DNA of 64,000 nucleotides from Pseudomonas sp. B21-023 (GTDB lineage: Bacteria; Pseudomonadota; Gammaproteobacteria; Pseudomonadales; Pseudomonadaceae): contig NZ_CP087190.1 of assembly GCF_024749165.1 (NCBI RefSeq), forward strand, positions 2,887,501-2,951,500, read 5' to 3'. Below are positions 1 to 8,951 of the stretch, in pieces. Below the pieces are notes generated by a model. It searched no databases, was not told where the DNA came from, and worked only from the letters and a program-made list of their open reading frames with translations. Each line of letters begins with the position of its first letter. Within the stretch, counting starts at the first letter, position 1. The translations under genes were made by a program, and so were the position numbers.

Positions 1-74
1 CCGACCATGCCGCGCGCTTGGTTAGGATAGTTGCCGGAGTGCCAAATCAGGTTGACTGTAAACCACTTTTTTGA
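1..74 (+). CDS. 3' end of an upstream gene (partial)
   Basis: An open frame whose codons begin at base 3 runs into the window and stops with TGA at 72-74. The last 23 residues end in VDCKPLF. The stop overlaps the TTG start of the ImmA/IrrE-type peptidase gene by four bases (TTGA), the usual sign of translational coupling. ImmA-type peptidases are often paired with an upstream XRE-type regulator, so that is one guess, but no diagnostic motif is inside the window. Confidence 0.35.
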   Translation, partial: DHAARLVRIVAGVPNQVDCKPLF

Positions 75-763
75 ACGAAGCTTCAATCGAGAAAGCAGCG
101 ATCGATCTGCTCATGCAGATTTACCGTGATCGCCGGTACCTGTGGCCAGATCAAGATATTCCGCCGATGATGATGCGCAGCCCCCGGATCGCCGCGATGG
201 TCAGCGGCTACGACTATCATGAGCATCCGACCCTAGGAGACACCCAATTCAACCGGCACAGCACCGGTACTCGTATCGCGGGCCTTATTGACCGTCAATC
301 GAACAAGATCGCCGTGGCGACGGAGTTTGGTGACAAAGTCCAGCTCTTCACCGGCGCGCATGAGATCGGCCATCTTGTGCTCCCCGAAGACACTGTCATG
401 CACCGAGACCGCGCTTTTGACGGCAGTCCTCTGCAAGCACCACGTGCACCTGCAGAGCGACAAGCCGATCGCTTCGCCGCCTGCTTCCTCATGCCTCAAA
501 AACTGTTGAGGGAACGGTTCGGGTTCATGTTCTGCTGCACGGGCCAATTGCGCTTCAGCGACGTGATTGCCTATCACCTCGACCCCAACAATCCGGATCG
601 GCTTTTCTACTCTCCGAAAGAGTCGGGAGAACGTGAGCTGGCGCTGGCGCGATGCACCCGACTTAACAACCAGCACCTGGTGTCACTGGCCCAGCAGTTC
701 GGTGTCTCCGACTCGGCGATGGCCATCCGGCTCAAGGAGCTGGAGTTGGTGCGATGGCCTTAG
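71..763 (+). CDS. ImmA/IrrE family metallopeptidase
   Basis: Predicted zinc metallopeptidase of the ImmA/IrrE (COG2856) family. The HEIGH zinc motif is at residues 97-101, and a downstream helix at about 129-142 (ERQADRFAACFLMP) matches the family's third zinc ligand region. The C-terminal 30 residues resemble a helical DNA-binding tail (SDSAMAIRLKELELV). Family members cleave repressors or antitoxins in phages, integrative elements and stress responses. The TTG start was chosen because it overlaps the upstream stop codon; an ATG at 113 is the alternative. The partner or substrate is probably the gene cut by the window edge. No signal peptide or membrane segment is visible, so it should be cytoplasmic. 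Confidence 0.85.
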   Translation: MNEASIEKAAIDLLMQIYRDRRYLWPDQDIPPMMMRSPRIAAMVSGYDYHEHPTLGDTQFNRHSTGTRIAGLIDRQSNKIAVATEFGDKVQLFTGAHEIGHLVLPEDTVMHRDRAFDGSPLQAPRAPAERQADRFAACFLMPQKLLRERFGFMFCCTGQLRFSDVIAYHLDPNNPDRLFYSPKESGERELALARCTRLNNQHLVSLAQQFGVSDSAMAIRLKELELVRWP

Positions 764-782
764 CGAGCAGGGCGTTTTGGCC

Positions 783-1097
783 TTAGGCGACGCTCAAAAG
801 CTTTTCCAATTGAGCGCGTTCCCAGGTACTCAGCAGCTCCACTGGGTCAGTACTGTACGACTGCAACGAGTCGAAAACGTAGACACGCCCCTCCGGGCTG
901 TAGCAACTGTCGCAATAATCGAGCGTGCCACAGTCGTTGTAGAAGGTGAGCACCCAGCCATCGGCCTCCACTGTCATTAGACCGCCGTAGATTTCAGCCC
1001 ACGACTGCTGACCTAGTCGGCGCATGCTACGAATCCCGAGAGCGATGTCCCGCAGGATCTGATAAGCCTCGCGGGCCGTTAGTGCTTTTGCTTCCAA
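783..1097 (-). CDS. small conserved hypothetical protein (DUF7693-like)
   Basis: A 104-residue acidic soluble protein. The sequence opens with a helical stretch (LTAREAYQILRDIALG) and continues with a beta-rich part containing a WVLTFYNDCGTLDYCDSCYSPEG segment with three cysteines. I associate this pattern with small Pseudomonas proteins labelled DUF7693, from memory only. It is convergent with the metallopeptidase gene, 19 bases away, and shares no operon with its neighbours. No function can be assigned. The three closely spaced cysteines could bind metal, but there is no classical CxxC pair. Confidence 0.6.
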   Translation of the reverse strand: MEAKALTAREAYQILRDIALGIRSMRRLGQQSWAEIYGGLMTVEADGWVLTFYNDCGTLDYCDSCYSPEGRVYVFDSLQSYSTDPVELLSTWERAQLEKLLSVA

Positions 1098-1236
1098 AAG
1101 AACGGTACCTGTATCTGGTTGTTGTCGGACTATCCGTGTCCGACCAGGGCTGACCGAATGGTAAATGAAACCTTGCGTGTTGAGCGTGTTGCGCGGGCCT
1201 CAATTTGGTAGCCTTCGGCCCTTTTGGAGCATACCC

Positions 1237-2058
1237 ATGACAGCCAACGCACAGTACAAGCTCAACGCCCGCTACGGCGCGCCTGACATTTCACCGGCCA
1301 CGCAATGGAATGAGGTCATCGAGCAACTGCTGGATCACCGGAGCGTCCGGGCGTTCACTGATCAATCTCTGCCCGAAGGCACGATCGAGACCCTGGTCGC
1401 AGCCGCCCAGTCCGCATCGACATCTTCCAATCTCCAGGTCTGGAGTGTTGTCGCCGTTCAAGATGTCCATCGTAAGAAGCGGCTGTCCGGCCTGGCCGGT
1501 AATCAGGCCTATATCCATCAAGCCCCACTGTTCCTGGTATGGCTTGCAGACCTGTCCCGGGTCTCGCGCATCGCGGAGCAGGCAGGGGTAGAGCTGGAGG
1601 CGCTGCCGTATCTGGAAAGCTTGTTGCTCGGCACGATCGACGCCGCTTTGGCCGCTCAGAACGCTGTGGTTGCTCTGGAGTCGCTGGGGCTTGGCAGCGT
1701 ATACATCGGTGGCATCCGTAATGACATCGAAGGTGTCGCCAAAGAGTTGGGGCTGCCGCCACAGGTCTATCCCGTTTTCGGCCTGTGCGTCGGCTATCCA
1801 TCACCTGACCGCCCTGGAAAGGTAAAGCCGCGGCTGCCGCAGCAAGCCGTACTGCATCATGAAACCTATACAATCGCCGGCGAGGAGGGCGTCCTCTCGG
1901 AATACGATGCGCGCCTGGGTGCGTTCTATGAGCGTGAGGGAATGAAGGCATCGGGCTGGTCGGAGCAAGTGGTCAGTAGACTCCGGAATGTTTCGAGTCT
2001 GCATGGGCGTGAGGAGCTTCTGGGTGAGCTGGCGCGGATGGGCTTTGGGCTTCGCTGA
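1237..2058 (+). CDS. NADPH-dependent nitroreductase, NfsA/FRP type
   Basis: Flavin-dependent oxidoreductase of the NfsA/Frp branch of the nitroreductase superfamily, 273 residues. The N-terminal motif DHRSVRAFTDQSLPE is the FMN phosphate-binding segment, and the region YIGGIRNDIEGVAKELGLP leading into VFGLCVGYP is typical of NfsA-like proteins. Members use NADPH and FMN to reduce nitro compounds, quinones or flavins in the cytoplasm. The ATG at 1237 is preferred over an upstream in-frame ATG at 1165 because a good ribosome site (TTGGAG) sits just before it and family homology begins there. A decayed second copy of its 3' half lies at 2962-3240. Confidence 0.88.
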   Translation: MTANAQYKLNARYGAPDISPATQWNEVIEQLLDHRSVRAFTDQSLPEGTIETLVAAAQSASTSSNLQVWSVVAVQDVHRKKRLSGLAGNQAYIHQAPLFLVWLADLSRVSRIAEQAGVELEALPYLESLLLGTIDAALAAQNAVVALESLGLGSVYIGGIRNDIEGVAKELGLPPQVYPVFGLCVGYPSPDRPGKVKPRLPQQAVLHHETYTIAGEEGVLSEYDARLGAFYEREGMKASGWSEQVVSRLRNVSSLHGREELLGELARMGFGLR

Positions 2059-2240
2059 TGCGCTAGTCTGCCCGCGCATGCTCAGCCCTGCTTCAACTGA
2101 CCGTGAAGGGGAATGCCTAAAATGGCGATGCTCCGCTTGCGACGAAGGTGTTATACATGAGCGGAGCCGCTCAAGTAGTGCGCTCAGCTAATGCTTTACA
2201 TAGCTAACAGGAGCGTGGATGCGCACCGCCAGACGAAGAC

Positions 2241-2828
2241 TTGAATGCATTGATAGACAACAGCCCAGTAAACACAGCCAGGGTCTCTGAGACGATGGTG
2301 GATCCCAGGCCTCGCAAGCTGAGACCTAACGACTTGGTGCTCTTTTTGGATTACGACGGCGTGCTGCACCAGGACGCTGTGTACCGCACAAAGCACGGCC
2401 TGGAGCTGCGCGCACCGGGCGAGCTGATGATGCACGCCCACATCCTCACTAGTCTGCTGCAGGACTTTCCAGAGGTTCGGATAGTGCTGTCCACGAGCTG
2501 GGCCAGGCTCCTGGGCTACAGCCGAGCGAAGGCAGCACTGCCGGCCGAGCTGCAAGCACGCGTTGTGTCGGCTACTTGGCACTCTCGAATGACTCGATCC
2601 CCTATAGAGGGATACGACAGTTTGTCGAGGCATGAGCAAATACGTGCCGCTGTTACACGCGCCGGCATCACCCGTTGGCTGGCAATTGATGACGATCCTG
2701 ATCACAGTTGGTCAGCTCGCGACCACCGCCTAATACGTTGCGAACCCACGATGGGACTAGGCAGCGAGGCTACTCAAGTGGAACTGCGTACCAAGTTGCA
2801 GGCGCTGGTAGACACCGCTGCTGGCTAG
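2241..2828 (+). CDS. HAD-superfamily domain protein
   Basis: A 195-residue protein with HAD-phosphatase features: the nucleophile motif LFLDYDGVLH at about 33-42, a motif II-like serine/threonine in VLSTSWAR, and an acidic motif IV region (AIDDDPDH). It resembles the HAD domain (PF18143 type) found alone in many bacteria and in multidomain RNA-repair proteins. The likely activity is phosphoryl transfer; the substrate is unknown. The TTG at 2241 gives the longest reading; the ATG at 2295 is an alternative start that keeps the whole domain. The gene sits between the intact nitroreductase gene and the remnant of its paralogue, so it may have entered or been flanked by a duplication. Confidence 0.75.
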   Translation: MNALIDNSPVNTARVSETMVDPRPRKLRPNDLVLFLDYDGVLHQDAVYRTKHGLELRAPGELMMHAHILTSLLQDFPEVRIVLSTSWARLLGYSRAKAALPAELQARVVSATWHSRMTRSPIEGYDSLSRHEQIRAAVTRAGITRWLAIDDDPDHSWSARDHRLIRCEPTMGLGSEATQVELRTKLQALVDTAAG

Positions 2829-2961
2829 TACTGATGACCACCAGTGCGCGGGAGGAGATCACCCGATTGATCCGGGATAACAAGCGGTTTCCGAAAATCG
2901 CCAACAGGCCAAAAAGGCCTCGCACCATCGCGAGGCCCTCGAACGTCTGCAGGGTGATCAG

Positions 2962-3240
2962 GGCATTGAGTGTGCGTACATTGGTGGCATTCGTAACGAC
3001 ATCGAAGTCGTTGCCAAAGCGCTGGCGCTGCCGCCCCAGGTATATCCTGTATTCGGTCTGTGCGTCGGCTACCAATCTCCTGACCGACCAGCGAAGGTAA
3101 AGCCGCGGCTGCCCCAGCAGACAGTGCTGCACCACGAAACCTACTCGGCCGCGCCGTTGAGCGGGTTCTCGCGGACTACGATGAGCGCCTGGGTGCGTTC
3201 TATCAGCGCGAAGGGATGCACTTCCAGTTCACATTTCAAT
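2962..3240 (+). pseudogene. decayed 3' fragment of a second NfsA-like nitroreductase
   Basis: The frame holding YIGGIRNDIEVVAKALALP and VFGLCVGYQSPDRPAKVKPR is almost the same, residue for residue, as the C-terminal half of the nitroreductase at 1237-2058. After LHHETYS the match jumps to another frame (VERVLADYDERLGAFYQREGM), so at least one frameshift is present, and the reading ends at TAG just before 3240. No 5' half is visible upstream. This is a truncated, frameshifted paralogue, not a functional gene. Confidence 0.85.
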
Positions 3241-3250
3241 AGAGGCCGAC

Positions 3251-4270
3251 ATGTCCTTCACTCATGCGCACCAGACAGCAATGGCCGAGCAGCGCAACAG
3301 GGGGCGGTGCCTCCACTACGAAAATGGGGCCCGCTGCGACGCCATCATCTCCGCGCACTCAATTCAGAAGGGTGGCCAGCTCAACCTGATCGTAGAACAA
3401 GGTCATGTCTACCAGCTGTCCGCCGATCTCACCACGTTGAAATCCACCGGGGGTAAGCCTCAACTGAAGAAAGTGGGCATCAACAAGGTGTCCACCTTCC
3501 GTGGCATGTGCAAGCACCACGACAATAGGTTGTTCGCACCAATCGATGACAGACCACTGGCATTCGATAACGAACAGATAGCTCTCTATGCCTACCGCAG
3601 CATTTGTCGTGAGTACTTCGTCAAAGAAAACGCCGCACGCTCTCTAGCAGCGATGATCGATCACCCTGACGTACCTCAGGCAAACCGCCAATTGCTGGTG
3701 GACTCAGCCCAAGGGCAGGCATTTGGTTTTCAACACCTCCATCGACACAAGCTCATCTACGATGCGTCGATCTCACAAGGTAATTTCGCGGAGTTTCGAT
3801 TCATCATTTTTGGGTCGAGCTCCCCTTGCTCGGTACAGGCCTCAGGGCTGCTTTTTCCTGATTATGACTTTCTTGGTCGCAAGCTTCAGGATCTCGGGCC
3901 GGAGGCCGTGGCGCTCGACTTACTGACATTCTTTACCGCCCCCACGCAGGACGGTTGGGCGTATGTGCTCGCCTGGCATGAGTCGAGCGACCAATCCTGT
4001 CAGTGGGTGCGCGAGTCCATGCAGGAAGGTTTTAACAGGGGGGCAAAGCTAGAGGATATGCTGATGCGGCTTTCGCTGGCCTGTGAGAATCATGCTGTTC
4101 GAATCTCCTGGTGGGACGGGTTACTCCCATCGGCCCAGAGTGCGGGACTTGCCGCACTCTCAGTGGGGACTGACCCACGAGTAGCAACGCCACCAGACTA
4201 TCTAGCGCATGGCTGTGAAGGACTTGCTGACTGGACGTTTGAGTATGTCCAGGACGGAGCGGAGATCTAG
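3251..4270 (+). CDS. Cys/His-containing protein of unknown function
   Basis: A 339-residue soluble protein I cannot assign. The first 90 residues carry a likely metal-binding pattern: GRCLHYENGARCDAIISAHSIQ followed about 55 residues later by MCKHHDNRLF, a C-x(n)-C-x-AHS...C-x-HHD layout reminiscent of HNH-type or treble-clef zinc folds. The remainder is mixed alpha/beta without recognised motifs. An AGAGG ribosome site precedes the ATG. It is preceded by the nitroreductase remnant, so the region is a patchwork of accessory DNA. A nuclease-like or defence role is conceivable from the Cys/His layout alone and is unproven. Confidence 0.7.
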   Translation: MSFTHAHQTAMAEQRNRGRCLHYENGARCDAIISAHSIQKGGQLNLIVEQGHVYQLSADLTTLKSTGGKPQLKKVGINKVSTFRGMCKHHDNRLFAPIDDRPLAFDNEQIALYAYRSICREYFVKENAARSLAAMIDHPDVPQANRQLLVDSAQGQAFGFQHLHRHKLIYDASISQGNFAEFRFIIFGSSSPCSVQASGLLFPDYDFLGRKLQDLGPEAVALDLLTFFTAPTQDGWAYVLAWHESSDQSCQWVRESMQEGFNRGAKLEDMLMRLSLACENHAVRISWWDGLLPSAQSAGLAALSVGTDPRVATPPDYLAHGCEGLADWTFEYVQDGAEI

Positions 4271-4553
4271 ATCACCAAAGTGTCTAGGTAGGTTCAGGCA
4301 GGGGATGCAATGCCGGACTGAAAATCAGACACCTGATCCCATTCTGTCCTCTTCTCACGGGGGCACCTCGCAGCCAGATACTCCCAGCTCACTGGCTGAC
4401 AGAGATTTCATGGACATGATGCGAGAATTCGAATTGGCAGGGCAATGGATCTAAGAGCAGCTGGCGCTGAGTCGTGCAGCTCTGAACGCTGCCGACCCGA
4501 AGCAGGCCAGCATTAATAGTCAATTAGCCCTCCCAGGTAGGGCCCGGATGGCT

Positions 4554-5027
4554 TTAGGACTGACGGGGCGGAAGTGAATCAGACACCGACACCCTGCGGT
4601 GACGACCGCGGGCGAAGAGTGCAAGTGCCAAAATCAATACTGGCATTGCAATCACCCACTGATGAATAGTGTGTACTCCGAAACCTGCTGTTGTAGCGGC
4701 AAGGCAGCCGATGATCGAGAATATCGATGCCAAGGCTACGCCACCCAACGCAAATGCGGTTCCGCCAGTGGCAATACCGAGTGTTCCTGTTAGCAAAAAC
4801 GTCAGCCAGCCTAGCAAAGCACCTGTAGAACCACCCAGCACGATCCCTCCGATCCCAGGCAATACAAGTACGGTCGCCGTGCCTAGAGCAACGGCTAAAG
4901 CCAGGGCGCCGAAAAGCAGTATCGTCGCGAGCAACCACTGTGTAGTACGTCTGATCGGCTGCCAATGCCTGTAAACGCAGAAGCACAGAAGGCCAACAGC
5001 GAAAGTCATTACGAGGACGCGTACCAT
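4554..5027 (-). CDS. small inner-membrane protein, four predicted helices
   Basis: A 157-residue hydrophobic protein. A signal-anchor-like helix at about 3-18 is followed by three glycine- and alanine-rich membrane segments (about 33-60, 63-85 and 88-115) and a fourth at about 122-143, with a short basic cytoplasmic tail (ARGRHRR). The glycine-rich repeats (GIGGIVLGGSTGALLG, TGGTAFALGGVAL) resemble glycine-zipper segments. No catalytic motif is visible and no family is recognised. It is flanked by about 280-base gaps on both sides and is probably transcribed alone. Confidence 0.65.
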   Translation of the reverse strand: MVRVLVMTFAVGLLCFCVYRHWQPIRRTTQWLLATILLFGALALAVALGTATVLVLPGIGGIVLGGSTGALLGWLTFLLTGTLGIATGGTAFALGGVALASIFSIIGCLAATTAGFGVHTIHQWVIAMPVLILALALFARGRHRRVSVSDSLPPRQS

Positions 5028-5304
5028 TAGAGCACCGGTAAGGCAGGATAGGTTTTCAGTTTAGACGGCTGCTGGCCGTCAGGACTACCTTGTGGACAGT
5101 TGAAAATGTCCGCCGGACGCAGTCTGCGACCTCCGCTAAGTAGTCGAGCCCAAGCTTTGCCGAGGGGGCCGACGCGCCTATACTGGCTTTTTGCTTTCGA
5201 AAGGTAGGAAATTCTCGCTTTTTGTCAGCTACTACAGACGCGGATGCATTGCTTGGAATGGGAGCCCGCATTCCAGCACGCTCAAATTTCCAAAGGAGTA
5301 GGAG

Positions 5305-6336
5305 ATGAGCATTTTCAGCTGGCTGTTCAACCGGCCGAAAGCCGTTAAATCCAATACTGCAGTAACGCACCAGCCTGCTCAGGCTCAATCACAGGACGCT
5401 CATCCGGATCCACGCCCAGATCCTCAGATTGAACGAGATGAGTTTTTTCTCAGTGTCGAATCCCTTGATTTCTCCGGCATCTATCAGCTGTCCAAGTCCA
5501 AGAAGTGGGCGATCGCCTGGAGAGACTCCGATCCGTCAGCGGGTCGGGGAGGTCACAGAGAATCTGGCTTAGGGGCCTACGTGCTTGCAGATACGAGCAG
5601 CGGTACCGTTGCCTGCCATGGATGTATGCCTAGGCCAAACAATGGCCACGTGTGTGACACCGGAGTGTTTTGCCTGGAAGATTGGCATTTTGGGAGCACC
5701 CTGTCTGGGACGTTCAGCGTTTTCGATCCCAGTGGTTCTGTGATCCTCGCTAAAGAGCTAACGGCCAATATTCTCACCAGCGGTATTTCTAGGCACGGGA
5801 AATACGCTTTCTGCGCCACCGCCAACAGCCCAACCGATCATGGCAACAAGGTCTTCCTGTTCGACCTGGTCAATCGGATCGAAATGTACAGCGTCACGCC
5901 TAAGGCCGGATGGCCTGACAGCTACGAAGTGGACGAGGGTACCGGGGAACTCATGGCGCTGTTCAAGGACATGGGGAGCTTCCGGTACAACGCTCATGGC
6001 GAATTCATGGATGCTGATCAGTTTGGCGATGCCAACCTCAACTCCTCCCATTACGACCGCATCATCCTCGCCGCGGAAAAGATCTTGGGGGAGGTCGACC
6101 TGACAGACGAGCGCATCCAGGAAGTCCTGATCGCGGTGCAGCGCGCCCGATCGCTCGGCGCCGATGAAAACCTTGCCTGGAAACCCACAGCGCTCAAAGT
6201 CCAAGGGCTTGCACACGAGCAACTGGGCCAGTACCCCGAAGCAGTACAGGTTTATGAGGAGGCGCTGGCCTTGAATCCAAAAATTGGCGTTAAGCGCAGG
6301 TTGGCTTCCGTGAGTAAGCGGATCAAGGCTGAGTAG
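5305..6336 (+). CDS. propeller-like protein with C-terminal TPR
   Basis: A 343-residue protein with a strong ribosome site (AAAGGAG) before the ATG. After a proline- and glutamine-rich linker (20-42) come beta-rich repeats resembling propeller blades (for example GTFSVFDPSGSVILAKELTAN and KVFLFDLVNRIEMYSVTP). Cysteines at about 104, 107, 117 and 123 form a loop that could bind metal. The last 45 residues form one tetratricopeptide-like helical pair (LKVQGLAHEQLGQYPEAVQVYEEALALNP). This suggests a protein-interaction role. No enzyme motif is seen; similar proteins are annotated as TPR-containing hypotheticals. Confidence 0.7.
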   Translation: MSIFSWLFNRPKAVKSNTAVTHQPAQAQSQDAHPDPRPDPQIERDEFFLSVESLDFSGIYQLSKSKKWAIAWRDSDPSAGRGGHRESGLGAYVLADTSSGTVACHGCMPRPNNGHVCDTGVFCLEDWHFGSTLSGTFSVFDPSGSVILAKELTANILTSGISRHGKYAFCATANSPTDHGNKVFLFDLVNRIEMYSVTPKAGWPDSYEVDEGTGELMALFKDMGSFRYNAHGEFMDADQFGDANLNSSHYDRIILAAEKILGEVDLTDERIQEVLIAVQRARSLGADENLAWKPTALKVQGLAHEQLGQYPEAVQVYEEALALNPKIGVKRRLASVSKRIKAE

Positions 6337-6499
6337 CAGGGGCCATTCTCACCCCCCGATGACGATAGAGGTACTGAGCGCCGGCGGCGCCGGCCAAATG
6401 CAGAGCTCCTCACGTCGCCTTGTCCTAACTGACCTCACCAACCTTGCCCTAGTTGTCCGTAGGGTAGGGTACCGCCTGTGTTAATGGGGAAGAACCTGA

Positions 6500-8755
6500 T
6501 TACATGAAGTGTAAAGCCTCCTTGAATCGATACTCCGAAGGTTTACAAGAGTTCGCTAAAATTCCGATGGTGATGCTGCGTACCGTCGCTGTAAAGTGAG
6601 CGCTTTCCCCACTGCACTGCATGTCCTCTGCTGCAGCTCGGCAGACTTCAACAAGCAATTTTGAGACCCAGCTATCAGAAACCGCCACCCCAATTACCCT
6701 GCCAGAAAACAATGGGCATCTATCGATAGGAGATACATTATTTTTTTGAAGAAACATCCTATAAGGCAAAAAAACTTCTTGAACATACCTGGAGCTAACA
6801 AGGAGTGACCTTCGAGTTCCTTTTTTACCAGGCAGGGAGGCAGTCCACGCACCATTGCTTGCATCTAAGCAGTCAAACCTAAGAAGGCTGCCGAACGACT
6901 TTATATCAGATCTCGACAGTTTGAGCTCGTTAACTGTATATATTAAAAATAGCATTTTAAGCAAATCCCACCCCTTTAGTAGGGTGAAGGCGCCATCGAT
7001 TACTTTCTGAAATTCAGCCTCACTTGCTCCTTGCTGTAATTTAGGGGTTGCCCGTCTTCTGTGGCTGTAGTGAGCAAAAGAGTCGAGATTAAGTAGAGGA
7101 TTGTAATCAACGGCTTGCTTGGACAAAAGGAAATCAAAAAAACTACGGGCGACAGTGAGCTGCCCAGCTGAATTTTCAATTGAAGAGTGATATGACAAAT
7201 CTTTAAGGTCTTCTCCGCACTTGCCAGCAATCCAAAATGGACGCCAATTCAGATTTGCCACTGTGAGAACAGCGCCTCTACTATAAGAGCCCGCTCTAAC
7301 TTTAGTGAAGCGTCGCTCATAGGAAGTCCTGATCCAATCTTTTGGTGGAGACTTACAAAACTCATTAAACTCATGAAGATCAATCTCGCTCAACTCATAT
7401 ATCGGCTTGCGCTTTATGATATAAGTCCAAAGCAGAAGTCGCTCAACGTACTTCCTATATGCCTCATAAGTATTTCGATTCCTAAAGCCGTACAGATATT
7501 CTTTCGCGTGCTCGTAGGCCTCTCGCGGCCTAGCAGCCTCCGAACAGGAAGCTAGATATAGCAGGGTATCGGGATGATCGTTTACGCTCCCGTCGCTGCG
7601 TATCACTTCTAGATAATCGGCAAATAGGGGCCTTGGCATCTTATCGGAATCCGGCGAAACCTCCGAAATTGCTGGAGGCTGCGATCTTTTAGGCCCAGGC
7701 GCGATAGAATACAACCATACCTTGTACGCATCGTGAAGACTTTGCATCTTTGCTCCCGAGGCACCATTGCTTTCCATATGACGTAGAGCCTCACGAACTG
7801 CATCTTTTGTGATTTTCACCAGCGTGCGTCGAGTTAACTGGCCGCTACCATTTATCTTTGAAATTATGGGGCGTGAACCTTCATTCTGTGGGTATAATCC
7901 TTGGAAATCACAGACTCTCAAAAAATAGCGTTGAATGAAATCATCCGGAACAGTTATGTCCCCTGAGTCCAACCTTAGTAACCAGGTACCTTCATTGTGG
8001 ACAAAGGAACCTAAAGTTATTATATTTCCTTTGGAGTCGAAAAAATCTGAGCATGCAACATTCAAATAAGCCTGCGCAGCAACTACAAATACCGTGCGCT
8101 CATGCATTCTGGGATTCGCGACTGCTAACCTCTCAGCAGCAGATAAAATTTCCGCCCAGTGATTGGATGCCAAGGTTAATTCAATTAGAGGGGTAGCCAC
8201 CTCAGTCTTTGAGGCTTGAGAGATCAGCTCCGCAAATGGATTTCGTAGGGAATTTGACGTCTTGACTAAATAAGAAAAGAACGCCGAGCATTCAGTGAGA
8301 GTTTTGTACAGGCTTGAAGGCTCAGTGGGCAGCCGTCCCTTCGCAAATGGTCGCCATTTTGGATTCGGAGTGATCGTCTTCAAACCTGAATTAGAAATCT
8401 CATTTCTGAACCGCAAAGGGGCTTTTTCACAAATCCATGAATCTGGTGGTTCCTGTACGAACCAAATGAATTCGAAAGCATCGGCTCTATCGAGGGTGAA
8501 TACTGATTTCCCTCTAATAAGTAGGGCCCATAAAATTAGCCTTTCAATAGCCGTGCGACAGCTTTCATAGCTCGGCAATTCGCGGCGATCCGCTAGGAAG
8601 TCGTATGCCAGTTCGTGTATTTCGAAGGGCTGCAGGGCAGGATCAAGCTTGCTCAAAAAAGCTGTGACCAAAACCCTCACTTGTGACGAGGCTGAAAATT
8701 CGCAGTCATCTAGAATACGAGCGGAAGCGAATAGTGGATGAGGTAAAAGCTCCAT
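6500..8755 (-). CDS. tandem double tyrosine-recombinase-like protein, catalytically degenerate
   Basis: A 751-residue protein built from two related halves. Residues 62-83 (SYESCRTAIERLILWALLIRGK) pair with 429-450 (TYEAYRKYVERLLLWTYIIKRK), and NPKWRPF at 131-137 pairs with NLNWRPF at 501-507, an offset of about 370. Each half resembles an integrase core-binding domain followed by a catalytic-type domain. The expected box I arginine is not seen in either half (QAYLNVACSD and TVNELKLSRSD). The HxxR motif reads HDAY at 341-344 in half one and ATVR within 722-726 in half two. DNA binding without strand exchange is the likely state. The gene is AT-rich relative to its neighbours, stands alone, and lies 1 kb from dif. 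Confidence 0.72.
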   Translation of the reverse strand: MELLPHPLFASARILDDCEFSASSQVRVLVTAFLSKLDPALQPFEIHELAYDFLADRRELPSYESCRTAIERLILWALLIRGKSVFTLDRADAFEFIWFVQEPPDSWICEKAPLRFRNEISNSGLKTITPNPKWRPFAKGRLPTEPSSLYKTLTECSAFFSYLVKTSNSLRNPFAELISQASKTEVATPLIELTLASNHWAEILSAAERLAVANPRMHERTVFVVAAQAYLNVACSDFFDSKGNIITLGSFVHNEGTWLLRLDSGDITVPDDFIQRYFLRVCDFQGLYPQNEGSRPIISKINGSGQLTRRTLVKITKDAVREALRHMESNGASGAKMQSLHDAYKVWLYSIAPGPKRSQPPAISEVSPDSDKMPRPLFADYLEVIRSDGSVNDHPDTLLYLASCSEAARPREAYEHAKEYLYGFRNRNTYEAYRKYVERLLLWTYIIKRKPIYELSEIDLHEFNEFCKSPPKDWIRTSYERRFTKVRAGSYSRGAVLTVANLNWRPFWIAGKCGEDLKDLSYHSSIENSAGQLTVARSFFDFLLSKQAVDYNPLLNLDSFAHYSHRRRATPKLQQGASEAEFQKVIDGAFTLLKGWDLLKMLFLIYTVNELKLSRSDIKSFGSLLRFDCLDASNGAWTASLPGKKGTRRSLLVSSRYVQEVFLPYRMFLQKNNVSPIDRCPLFSGRVIGVAVSDSWVSKLLVEVCRAAAEDMQCSGESAHFTATVRSITIGILANSCKPSEYRFKEALHFM

Positions 8756-8770
8756 GAGCTATCCAGAACC

Positions 8771-8790
8771 TGATGGGCTAAAGCCCATCA
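8771..8790. promoter_or_regulatory. 20-bp perfect palindrome before the tandem recombinase gene
   Basis: TGATGGGCT-AA-AGCCCATCA: nine-base arms around a two-base centre, ending 16 bases upstream of the ATG (8755, minus strand). Its position suggests an operator or a hairpin in the 5' leader, possibly for autoregulation. Confidence 0.45.
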
Positions 8791-8951
8791 TAGTCCCTAC
8801 GTGAATCCCAGGAGGCGCAAAATTAAGGAGGTAAAAGCTACTCGGCAGTTCTTCCTGCCGAATTGTACCAAGCAATCAGTGATCAGCTTCGAACTCTAGA
8901 GCCGCAGACTGGTGGCATAGGAGGGCGCCTTTGGGGCATTAAAAATAAGAT

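Noticed and set aside
4209..4454. 81-codon plus-strand frame after the Cys/His protein
   Set aside because: It overlaps the preceding gene out of frame, lacks a ribosome site and its sequence has no protein-like pattern.
6500..8755. Gamma-mobile-trio recombinase identity for the tandem recombinase-like gene
   Set aside because: Only one gene is present, with no companion integrase genes next to it, and I cannot match its internal repeats to those proteins by eye.
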